Assembly (NCBI RefSeq): GCF_027580225.2
Contig: NC_073341.2
Location: 10,636,001 to 10,700,000, forward strand
DNA: 64,000 nucleotides
Reading direction: 5' to 3'
Source of the DNA: Misgurnus anguillicaudatus
Lineage: Eukaryota; Chordata; Actinopteri; Cypriniformes; Cobitidae
Under the pieces are notes generated by a model that had not been told where the DNA came from, searched no databases, and saw only the letters and a list, made by a program, of their open reading frames with translations. A program made the position numbers and the translations under genes. The first letter of the stretch is position 1. Each line of letters begins with the position of its first letter. Positions 58,401-64,000 of the stretch are shown one piece after another.

Positions 58401-59462
58401 CTTTTTTTGTCAGATTGCAATGTTTGGGGTGCATGTGGGCTGTGCTGTCGTAACCTGCAATCAGTTTAAATTCAGTCGGATTGACAAAATGTTGTGCATG
58501 TAAACATATTGAATGTTTGTTAACTGAAATTAACAAAAATCTGAAATACGCAAAAAACATGTAGTACAGTCTACATCCATCAATCTAAATAGATTAAAAT
58601 TTTATTTTACGTCTTTAAGTTTGTAAACAGAATTAAAGCGTTGCATTTGAAAACTGCGCATTTGTGCAGTCCTACGAGCTTTAAGACCCTGAGCTGCGTT
58701 CAGCCCTGACAAAACGTTGCACAACATTTATTAAACAGAAACAGCGTTGCATTGAACACCCTGTTGTGATGATGCAATAGCTGCAATTACGATAGCTGAG
58801 AGGCCATGCTTTTTGTTGTTTTTAAAATGTTTCTGGAGCCTGATGAAATCGTTATAAATACGCGTTTAATACTGTAAAATATCGTTGATGTTACAGTCAC
58901 TGCCCTTGCCGTCCAGAATGAAAGACAACATTACAACTTGAACCCATTGAGCGATTGTCTCTTTAGTACCGCGTGGTTTATTAACATGTTGCTGCTGATT
59001 GAACTGCAGTTCTGACACACCCACCAAACAAAACGGATCTCAAACCCTGTTGCACATCGGTGCACACCGTTTCCAGGAAACATGTCGTTCAACCCGGAAA
59101 CTGTAGCAAAACATTGCCGTTACCATTTAAACCACCTATATTCCAAAATCAAATCACTGCAGGGGGAATGAACGAAAGACAAATCCCAGGACAAATCATC
59201 AATGTATTTCCGTAATCTCTTATGTGAAAAGAGCTTTATTTATTTATTTATTTGTTTGCAAGTTGCACATGGAAAACTGATATCATGTGATTACATTTCA
59301 TACCAATACATTATCACCTTTCCCATAATGTATTTATTTAGTTATGTGTTCTTATATGTAGTATTTTTGCAGGTTTCAAATCATGGAGGATCAGCTTCTT
59401 CAGCAGAAAGCCGAACCGATGCAGCACCAATAGATGATTCAGATTGGGACATAGACTTTTGA
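21157..59462 (+). CDS. cGMP-dependent protein kinase type I-like, divergent and probably catalytically impaired
   Basis: Nineteen exons join in a consistent frame: 21157-21328, 24065-24182, 24528-24694, 27440-27553, 34731-34836, 40611-40674, 41153-41230, 41330-41475, 41640-41705, 41838-41906, 47581-47674, 49636-49775, 50581-50670, 51077-51218, 51326-51489, 55926-56048, 56476-56535, 56631-56697, 59373-59462. They total 2,070 nt, about 689 residues, against about 686 for mammalian PKG Ibeta. Order: leucine zipper, autoinhibitory segment, two cyclic-nucleotide domains, AGC kinase domain, C-tail ending DWDIDF. The family is activated by cGMP and phosphorylates Ser/Thr. Here the DFG Asp is Gly, the glycine loop is poor, the CNB-A Arg is lost, exon 8 has an apparent 17-residue extension, intron 13 has a GC donor and exon 18 lacks an AG acceptor. 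No stop or frameshift occurs in any exon. It is a pseudokinase paralogue or a gene in early decay; which one is not decidable from sequence alone. Confidence 0.92.
21572..21880. mobile_element. TTAA MITE, AAAGGGATAGTTCACCC family
   Basis: TTAAAGGGATAGTTCACCCA at left and GTGAGTAAATGATTCCTTTAA at right; an inner inverted repeat centres near 21735. Lies in kinase intron 1. Confidence 0.7.
22553..23802. mobile_element. TIR element with nested foldback
   Basis: CAGGGGTGTTGCTAGAC at the left is mirrored by GTCTAGCGACGAAGCCCTG at the right. A related element lies at about 32450-34110, sharing the 'tctgcttctctttccctg'-type block and 'ggggcaca' end. The foldback at 23279-23508 is nested here. Confidence 0.55.
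23279..23508. mobile_element. Palindromic foldback MITE
   Basis: CACTCTAAAAATGGCTGGGT folds onto ACCCAGCCTTTTTTAGAGTG, with most of its 230 bp in the two arms. Repeated 'aacccag' and 'gggtaaat' blocks fill it. Confidence 0.8.
24528..34836 (+). CDS. Kinase exons 3-5: cyclic-nucleotide-binding domain A, degenerate
   Basis: Residues about 97-226. Exon 3 reads [20 protein letters not shown] and [18 protein letters not shown], matching the start of CNB-A. The phosphate-binding cassette in exon 4 reads [16 protein letters not shown]: compared with FGELAILYNCTRTATV, the Gly is Glu (175) and the invariant phosphate-binding Arg is Cys (185). Exon 5 gives [20 protein letters not shown], where the usual IDR is MEG. 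Loss of the Arg predicts poor or absent cGMP binding in site A. Confidence 0.88.
24695..27439. other. Kinase intron 3 with MITE remnants
   Basis: About 25395-25982 matches, in opposite orientation, the element at 57177-57850; its outer end is ACCATTGAACCCCCCCTTTAA. Nothing exon-like for the kinase was found here, and the remainder is unassigned. Confidence 0.5.
28420..28467. repeat. (GA)n microsatellite
   Basis: About 24 uninterrupted GA units. Confidence 0.95.
28599..29926. mobile_element. Large foldback element
   Basis: The left arm from TTAAAGGATAATTCCGGTAT is matched by an inverted right arm ending 'gagactcaaagtgttaa'. Arms are about 240 bp around a loop of about 850 bp. The right tip has lost roughly 20 bp. 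Confidence 0.7.
30663..30885. mobile_element. TTAA MITE, AAAGGCGGAGTCCACGATG family (copy 1)
   Basis: TTAAAGGCGGAGTCCACGAT and CATGGACTCCGCCTTTAA are inverted ends with TTAA at both sides. Copy 2 is at 48739-48983. Confidence 0.8.
31271..31411 (+). mobile_element. tRNA-derived SINE
   Basis: A-box-like TATAGTGGTAGAGCATC and B box GCGTTCGAACCC, then the teleost SINE tail 'aaagcatctgccaaatgcat'. Not a functional tRNA. Confidence 0.7.
31508..31527. repeat. (CT)n microsatellite
   Basis: Ten CT units. Confidence 0.9.
32811..33528. mobile_element. hAT-like MITE, CAGGGTTCCCAC ends, with nested repeat
   Basis: CAGGGTTCCCACAGGTCCTT and GTGTGGGAACCCTG are inverted termini. 'ccttgaaag' motifs recur near both ends. 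A different repeat containing 'aagggaac' at both ends is nested at about 33115-33410. Confidence 0.7.
35289..36836. mobile_element. TIR element, CAGTGCTTTAAGTGG ends
   Basis: CAGTGCTTTAAGTGGCCCAA and CGGCCCACTTAAAGCACTG are inverted termini; 'gccggtactc' and 'gcggtactgagtacc' extend the similarity. Nested inside the Tc1-type pair. No transposase recognised. Confidence 0.6.
37440..38270. repeat. Minisatellite, about 140-bp unit
   Basis: Units beginning near 37551, 37690 and 37831 ('gtttaaactcttaatatact', 'gtcacgttagcaagcagcta') are almost identical. Diverged copies follow to about 38270. Confidence 0.85.
38670..38970. repeat. Direct duplication of about 150 bp
   Basis: The block 'cctttgatgtgcatatcgtc' through 'gcaggatcagaatctc' occurs twice in a row (about 38675 and 38830) with few differences. 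Confidence 0.75.
40438..40550. mobile_element. Truncated hAT-type repeat next to exon 6
   Basis: Starts TACCGTATTTTCCGGACTAC, a common vertebrate hAT terminus. No matching right end; it stops about 60 bp before kinase exon 6. Confidence 0.6.
40611..41705 (+). CDS. Kinase exons 6-9: cyclic-nucleotide-binding domain B
   Basis: Residues about 226-344: [20 protein letters not shown], then [28 protein letters not shown], and [20 protein letters not shown]. The cassette Arg is retained (R326), with Ser for Thr next to it and Met for Ala. At the family's usual exon boundary after GPRG there is no GT; the first in-frame usable donor (AG|GTGTGC, exon end 41475) adds [17 protein letters not shown], 17 residues inside the cassette. 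Confidence 0.85.
41838..49775 (+). CDS. Kinase exons 10-12: linker and kinase N-lobe
   Basis: Residues about 344-445. Exon 10 ([15 protein letters not shown]) matches the SFKHLIGGLDDVSNK linker. Exon 11 reads [20 protein letters not shown]. The glycine loop is EDGRCG where PKG has GVGGFG, so the first Gly, the tip Phe and the following Val are lost. Exon 12 keeps the beta3 Lys (YTLKAIRK, K412) and the alphaC Glu (LAEKHIL, E431) and ends SQFIVR. Exons 10 and 11 are separated by the 5.7-kb intron holding the satellite-rich TIR element. Confidence 0.88.
43100..45015. repeat. 139-bp satellite, about 13-14 copies
   Basis: Unit contains 'gcatcagaacatcgtagaga', 'gactcgtgactcgg' and 'ccctagcaaccaaatacagt'. 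The minus strand shows staggered 70-codon frames in each unit; 139 is not a multiple of 3 and the frames overlap between units, so they are artefacts. Confidence 0.92.
45880..47345. repeat. 32-bp minisatellite, about 45 copies
   Basis: Consensus unit 'catgctagcttcatgctaat' plus 'tcatgttagcat'. Rich in GCTAGC and CATG palindromes. Variants increase toward both edges. Confidence 0.93.
47831..49534. mobile_element. TIR element with about 50-bp ends
   Basis: CTACTTTTAATTCAGTCAGA at the left is inverted at the right (TCTGACTGAATTAAAAGTAG), and similarity continues inward through 'gctccggctaaatgtcaaa' / 'tatttagctggagtaac'. The AAAGGC MITE (48739-48983) is nested inside. No domain is recognisable in its short frames. 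Confidence 0.7.
48739..48983. mobile_element. TTAA MITE, AAAGGCGGAGTCC family (copy 2)
   Basis: Same family as 30663-30885. It is slightly longer because copy 1 lacks part of the middle. Confidence 0.78.
50093..50535. mobile_element. TTAA MITE upstream of kinase exon 13
   Basis: TTAAAGGGCACATATTGTGC at left and GCATAATATGTATCCTTTAA at right. The block at 49976-50092 just before it also occurs at 60649-60761, so it is a separate short repeat. Confidence 0.7.
50581..56048 (+). CDS. Kinase exons 13-16: C-lobe with HRD but GFG instead of DFG
   Basis: Residues about 445-618. [15 protein letters not shown] (hinge) and [15 protein letters not shown] (HRD D506, Asn 511) are intact. Across the exon 14/15 junction the frame reads [12 protein letters not shown]: the metal-binding Asp of DFG is Gly (524). 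The activation-segment end reads [16 protein letters not shown] instead of TWTFCGTPEYVAPEII, keeping APE but altering the P+1 loop. Exon 16 ends NLIKSLCR. Exon 13 uses a GC donor (AGAGAG|gcaagt, 50671). Confidence 0.9.
52636..53369. mobile_element. Near-perfect foldback palindrome of 734 bp
   Basis: From TTAAAGGAATAGTCTACTC the left arm (about 330 bp) is inverted almost without change to end GAGTAGACTATTCCTTTAA. The loop is about 65 bp ('ccctccctctcccattatga'). TTAA flanks both ends. In kinase intron 15. Confidence 0.9.
54252..55425. mobile_element. TTAA MITE with AAAGAGCACC ends (copy 2, two insertions)
   Basis: Homologous to 1774-3122 without its foldback. Carries its own insertions: the AAAGGTGCAG MITE at 54682-55047 and a small TIR element at 55144-55375 (ends AGAGTTTCGTTGCAAAATGA / TTTTGCAACTAAACTCT). 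Confidence 0.75.
54682..55047. mobile_element. AAAGGTGCAGTGTGTA MITE (copy 2)
   Basis: TTAAAGGTGCAGTGTGTATA and TTACACACTGAACCTTTAA, same family as 14110-14478. Confidence 0.78.
56476..59462 (+). CDS. Kinase exons 17-19: end of catalytic domain and C-tail
   Basis: Residues about 618-689: [20 protein letters not shown], then [20 protein letters not shown], then VSNHGG to DDSDWDIDF and TGA at 59460-59462. The terminal GWDIDF-type ending identifies PKG I. The C-tail is shorter than in PKG I and lacks the NFDSF stretch whose Phe normally helps close the ATP pocket. Exon 18 is preceded by TTTCACAT, not the expected CAG. Confidence 0.85.
56742..58508. mobile_element. TIR element with GTTTACATG ends, carrying nested elements
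   Basis: 'atgtttacatgtacagactg' and 'ttgtgcatgtaaacatattg' are inverted termini and share 'aattcagtcggatt / tgaatttgatctgatt'. Nested inside are 57177-57850 and a smaller element at about 57851-58013 (CTTACAAAATTAACCATGGT and inverse). Confidence 0.55.
57177..57850 (+). mobile_element. AAAGGGGTGGTTCAATGG element with a short THAP-like start
   Basis: Begins TTAAAGGGGTGGTTCAATGG. At 57385 an ATG opens [16 protein letters not shown], reminiscent of the Cys-spacing at the start of THAP-type transposases, but a stop follows after about 30 codons. The related copy at 25395-25982 lacks this part. Confidence 0.45.
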
Positions 59463-59733
59463 TTTATGACACGGTGATATATGGACAATGTAAACTGTGT
59501 GATATATTGGACTCTATTTATTATACATCACCAAGAAAACACTATACAGTTCCTTGAATTCATAATTAATTCTGAAATTACATAAATTAGATATATGTAC
59601 CACTAAAACATATACATATGGTATAATGTTTTGTGTACAGTAGTCAAAAAAATTATTTGGAGCAGTCCTAAAGTACACAAGGCTAATAGGCATTTGGTAA
59701 CACTTACAGTAAGGTTATATTTGTTAACATTAG

Positions 59734-60121
59734 TTAAAGGTGCAGTGTGTAACGTTTTGACGGATCTCTTGACAGAAATACAATATAATTTACATTATAT
59801 TATATGAACTACATTATCAAAGACCTTACCTAATGAACTGTTATGTGTTTATTACCTTGGAATGAGCCATTTTTATCTACATACACTGCGGGTCCCCTTA
59901 CATGGAAGTCGCCATTTTGTGACGCCATGTTTCTACAGTAGCCCTAAACGGACAAATTACTGTACAGAGCGCGTTTTATCACTACTGTACAACAACATGT
60001 TTGTCCTTTAGCGGATACCAAAGCTTCTCTATGCGTTTCGGTGAATGGTGGACTGAGCCATTGGTTGCAATTCACAATCTCACTGCTAGATGCCGCTAAA
60101 ATCTACACACTGCACCTTTAA
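59734..60121. mobile_element. AAAGGTGCAGTGTGTAA MITE (copy 3)
   Basis: TTAAAGGTGCAGTGTGTAAC and CTACACACTGCACCTTTAA, same family as 14110-14478. It lies just beyond the kinase stop codon. Confidence 0.75.
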
Positions 60122-60609
60122 AGCATTAGCCAACATGATAGGGATGTAACGATTAATTGTGTGTCCCATTAAAAATGCCTGTCTGAAATCGATTCTGAAT
60201 CTCAAGGGTGCGATTGTGTGTTTCATGCACAGCTTGTGTGTGTACTACGGCATTTGGTCAGTAGGAAGTCCTTATCAATCTAAAATCATTATGAGTCGTT
60301 TATAACGTGCATTTAAAAAAGCAACACTCGTTAAACAAAATCATTCATAATATTCCTTATTATCATGAAAATACCTGAAATAATTTGAAGAACAGCGATA
60401 TAAATATTCCTGTAGACATTTCCTGGAATAGCGTTTGTAATGCTACTTCTTCTGTGGCACAAAGAGTGTTTCTGCACGAGAGCGCCCCCTGGCTTTTGGA
60501 TGTGCCGGGATTTCACCATAATTCATTACAATTCATTCATTGAGAAAACGTGCATTTGCACGATTAATCGTTACAGCCCTACAACATGAACTGTGAACAG
60601 TACTTCTAT

Positions 60610-60788
60610 GGGGCGGTTTCCCGGACAGGGATTAGACTAGTTGCTACTGTAGTTGCAACACGCATTTGTAAAGAGGAGGCGCTAGAGAGCACTGTTCGTT
60701 TGAATGCAAAATACAATTTCACCACTAGATGGGGGTAAATCCTACTTATTGCCCCTTTAAGCTAATCTCTGTCCGGGAAACCGCCCCC
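60610..60788. mobile_element. GGGCGGTTTCCCGGACAG MITE with insertion
   Basis: GGGGCGGTTTCCCGGACAGG and CTGTCCGGGAAACCGCCCCC are inverted ends. The centre is replaced by the short repeat shared with 49976-50092. Confidence 0.72.
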
Positions 60789-62569
60789 TACATGTATTAA
60801 TCTTAAGTCATGTCAATTTCAGCAGTAAAGTTAATGCATTAACTAATGTGTATGTAATAAAATGTTACTGTGGATTCTTTAAGGAACACAAAATAAAATG
60901 TTTTAAAACAGTTCCTATCAGGAGATTTAGACATGGACAAAATGTCCCTGGCCTGTAGGAAACAGGTTAAAATTGCATTACTTTCATTACTTTTTACTAT
61001 CCCTGAAATGTCCTTTATCTGTCCAACAGCAAGACATTATTACAATTTAAATGCAATGATTACATAATATCCAATGGGATCAATGAAATAAAACTTTACT
61101 GAAGGAACAATTGACAGAATTTTCAAGTGTCATTAATACTTCATTAGAAAAGATTCAGATCACCGGCCCTTTTAATGCAATGGAAAAAAACGGTCATGAA
61201 ATAAAGATGTAGCAACTGGCAAATTTGTAAAAAAAATTATCCAAATTCATTCATACAGTCTTACAAAGGGGTTGCATGCAAAGTACAGAATAATGTAATG
61301 TAAATGTAATGCAAAGAATGTACATAAAGAATAGCAAACATACATTGTAACCACATAAACAAGAAAACAAAATATAACACATTAAAAAAAAGAGAAGGGC
61401 TATCACCTGAACAATTACTTTTTTTAAGTAATTTTCCAATTTCTTTAAGGATGACACTTTTCAAAAGATGTGGCTAAGGTGTCCTGTTAATGATATGAGT
61501 TATGACGACACACATAATTTACACAAAATATGTCTATAAGATGACGTTTGTAATGATTTACGGCAATGAATCACGTTTAGGGATGGGTGCTGCTGGGAAT
61601 CCCTCAAACACCCTTCAGTTTGGCTTGGGGCAGGTGACGTTAGACGGATGAGGGCGGTGTTTTGTGTGAATGGGGGCAAACACATTAGTACTGGGGTCCG
61701 AGGGGGATTTTGTGTTTAGTTGCACAGTCTGAGGAGGACGGATACACTTTTGGAGGACGGGTGATCGGGATAATACAGGTAAGAGCAATTTCCTAAAACT
61801 TGCACAAACCAAGTGCACAACATTTCGGAAACTGGTACAAAATGTGAAGAAAAGAAACGTAGTTTCTGGGAAAACTTCAAACTCATTCATTCCTTCACTC
61901 ACTCGCTGACCTCTATGATACAACGTTGTGTATATCCGTTTTAACACTGTTTTTAATAAGATGCTCATATATAATGAAAAACTATGCGCGTGTCGTTTAT
62001 AGTTGGGCTTTAACGCGTGGCACGTGGACGTATTTTGTAAAGTGTAGCCACGTTTTATCGCGCGACTTAAGTGAGTTAATCATGCAATCTATAAACTTGT
62101 AAGACGTTGTTAAAGTCTTATTTTATCATTAAAATCCGTGCTAAATTGTTAAAGCGAATCTTGCACCATTTATGCAGACACTTTAAACCGCAATATAAAC
62201 GCGCGATATAATGCCATGCTGTTTATATTGAATAAAAAACTGCACAAGCGCTCTTTTCCAGAAATTAAATTATAAATCAATACATGCATTGTTTAACAAA
62301 ATAGCCTATTGGACACTTTCCAGGTTTTGAACACGTGCAGAATTAATGTGATGAACTACACGTGTGGTGGTAACCCTGCCAGGACATCTGTGTAAACATC
62401 AGTGACTAAACAAAAATGTAGTTAGTTTAGAGGTGTAGTATCATTTTTTTTTTTTTTTGGATATGCTTTTTGTTTGGCTTTGGTATAATTTAGATTTTTT
62501 TAATAAGGGAATTAAACGTTAGGGTAATTGAAATATTGTTGTCTTGCGTAACATTTAGTGAATAAACTG

Positions 62570-62574
<5 letters not shown>

Positions 62575-62621
<47 letters not shown>
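62575..62621. repeat. (AT)n microsatellite
   Basis: About 23 uninterrupted AT units. Confidence 0.95.
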
Positions 62622-62625
<4 letters not shown>

Positions 62626-63299
62626 GGTTTTATAAATAATTTACACTTACTGAATCAATGTGTTTATGTTAATAAATCAATGAATGAATGTATCCAATGT
62701 TGCCAGCAAAAAAGTTTAGGAAGAAGGTCCTGTTTTTTCTGACAAGTAGTAAACCAAAACAACACTTCTCTGATGGCATGTCTAGTCATGCTAAATAAGG
62801 TTTTACTGGTTTGCCATATTCACACAAACAGTTTGCATTGTAGAAAGTTTGATAGGGAAGATTAAAAGTGATTCATACTTTGGGTCTGGTTGACAGATTG
62901 CCTCAATGCAACTGTAGGATGGATGACTCATGATTCAGATATTCATTCAGGATACATTTATAATATTTCACAATAGTGGAAGTAAAATATTGCTACATAT
63001 TTGTCAATGTAAACACTTTATAACCCAGTCTGTACCTGCCAATTTGACATTTTAGAAATAGGGTTGAATCAGGCTCTCAGACAGTTAATTTACCCTATTT
63101 CTTGATCTCTTTCCCTCCCCAATTCCTTTTCTCCAAACCATTCTGTGTTCTTCATGCTTCATTTGGGAATCACAGCCAGAAAAGATCAAGGCATTTTCTC
63201 ATTCGTCCTCTTTCTCATTTATTAACTATATTTTTCTCTCATTCAGTGACTAATTCACTGGACCTCATCATCATATTATCTACCTAAAGTGTCTTTGCT

Positions 63300-63420
63300 C
63301 CTCTCCGTATCATCTCAAAATATTATTTTGCCTAAAAGTTTGCATTTTCAGGACCCCAGAGCTAGTTCTGAAAATGCAAACTTTTAGGCAAAATAATAGT
63401 TTGAGGTGATAAGGAGAGGA
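63300..63420. repeat. Small foldback palindrome
   Basis: Arms of about 50 bp: 'attttgcctaaaagtttgca' is inverted as 'tgcaaacttttaggcaaaat' around 'ggaccccagagctag'. Confidence 0.8.
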
Positions 63421-63589
63421 GTGTTTGAAAAGTACAGTTTTCAAAGTTTTTATTAACAAATCCTTGTCCTCTCCGTGTAAACTACATGAATGTAAATCTG
63501 TGACAGCAGTGATGATGTGACTCGTGAGCATGTCTTCAGGAAGGGATAATGTATAGACAGCAGGTTGTTATCGCAAAAATCACGACTGG

Positions 63590-63646
63590 CCAATCGGAAT
63601 CAAGCATTTTAAAGCGCCGTGTAATAATTCAGTATAGGCATGCGCA
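63590..63646 (+). promoter_or_regulatory. Promoter with CCAAT box and NRF1-like site
   Basis: CCAAT at 63590-63594 and GCATGCGCA at 63638-63646, the half-palindromic core bound by NRF1, lie 20-75 bp upstream of an ATG with a good downstream splice donor. The pairing is common at housekeeping and nuclear-encoded mitochondrial genes. Confidence 0.45.
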
Positions 63647-63664
63647 AGTGTAACCATAACAACA

Positions 63665-63718
63665 ATGGCAGCCTACAGGACTGTGTTTGTGCTGCTCAGG
63701 ATACAGAGTTTATTAAAG
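63665..63718 (+). CDS. Probable first coding exon of an unidentified gene (partial)
   Basis: ATG at 63665 opens MAAYRTVFVLLRIQSLLK (18 codons, phase 0) and is followed by AAG|gttagt, a usable donor. The peptide has Arg and Lys but no acidic residue and can form an amphipathic helix, as in mitochondrial presequences. The rest lies beyond the right edge. I do not recognise the gene. Confidence 0.5.
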
Positions 63719-63934
63719 GTTAGTCAATTTTCTTAAAAAATAAATCCAGATAATTTACTCACCACCATGTCATCCAACATGTTGATGTCTTTCTTTGTTC
63801 AGTCAAGAAGAAATTATGTTTTTTGAGGAAAACATTCCAGGACTTTTTCTCAGTTTAATAGACTTAAATGGACCCCAACATGTAACCGTTTTAATGCAGT
63901 TTAAAATTGCAGTTTCAATGCAGTTTCAAGACTC

Positions 63935-64000
63935 TAAGGGGCTGTTTACACTTGGTATTAAGATGTGTTTTCATCGATCGGATCACAAGTGGACGAGAGA
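63935..64000. mobile_element. MITE end cut by the window edge
   Basis: 'ggggctgtttacacttggta' and 'atcggatcacaagtgga' look like the left part of a common fish hAT-type repeat; only the left end is present. Confidence 0.45.

Larger units (their letters stand above)
60790..63540. other. Intergenic DNA, no gene seen
   Basis: Contains a candidate donor-bearing non-coding exon near 61779 (see rejected list), an (AT)n tract at 62575-62621 and a short foldback at 63300-63420. No convincing coding exon. Confidence 0.4.

Noticed and set aside
61615..61968. 117-codon minus-strand frame and a plus-strand donor at 61779 (AATACAG|gtaaga)
   Set aside because: The minus-strand frame has no recognisable domain. 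The donor could belong to a non-coding first exon of the gene starting at 63665, but nothing else supports it.

Overview
The window looks like teleost nuclear DNA, most likely from a cyprinid. It contains vertebrate genes in many small exons with fish-type introns, a fish-type beta-2-microglobulin, and a very dense load of short terminal-inverted-repeat elements (MITEs, many flanked by TTAA), tRNA-derived SINEs, foldback palindromes and minisatellites. No prokaryotic features, rRNA, CRISPR or genuine tRNA genes were seen.

Layout. (1) 930-3430, minus strand: the first three coding exons of gkap1 (G-kinase-anchoring protein 1); the gene runs off the left edge. (2) 5194-5640, plus: a two-exon relic of a rhobtb1/2 gene with an in-frame stop, a frameshift and a damaged P-loop. 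(3) 8146-12831: a 9-bp-TSD inverted-repeat MITE split by a tyrosine-recombinase element with Ngaro-like split direct repeats (A1 ... B1 A2 ... B2). Its one reading frame joins a SAP-like domain to a tyrosine recombinase, and no reverse transcriptase is present. (4) 15791-18301, minus: a complete three-exon beta-2-microglobulin gene with a CCAAT/kappaB promoter. (5) 21157-59462, plus: a 19-exon cGMP-dependent protein kinase type I-like gene filling most of the right side, with introns packed with repeats (a 5.2-kb TIR element carrying a 139-bp satellite and a 32-bp minisatellite, a 5.3-kb Tc1-type TIR pair, long foldbacks). (6) 63665-63718, plus: a probable first coding exon of an unidentified gene that leaves the right edge, with a CCAAT/NRF1-type promoter.

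The most interesting object is the kinase gene. Its frame is open through all 19 exons (about 689 codons) and keeps the Ibeta-type leucine zipper, the beta3 Lys, the alphaC Glu and the HRD loop. However, the DFG Asp is Gly, the glycine loop is degraded, the cGMP pocket of domain A has lost its conserved Arg, the tail Phe motif is gone, and two splice junctions are non-canonical. It is either a diverging pseudokinase paralogue or a gene in early decay. The G-kinase anchoring protein gene gkap1 lies only about 18 kb away, so a kinase-like protein and the anchor of its family are physically linked. The adjacent rhobtb relic also fits, because RHOBTB1 and PRKG1 share a human chromosome arm.
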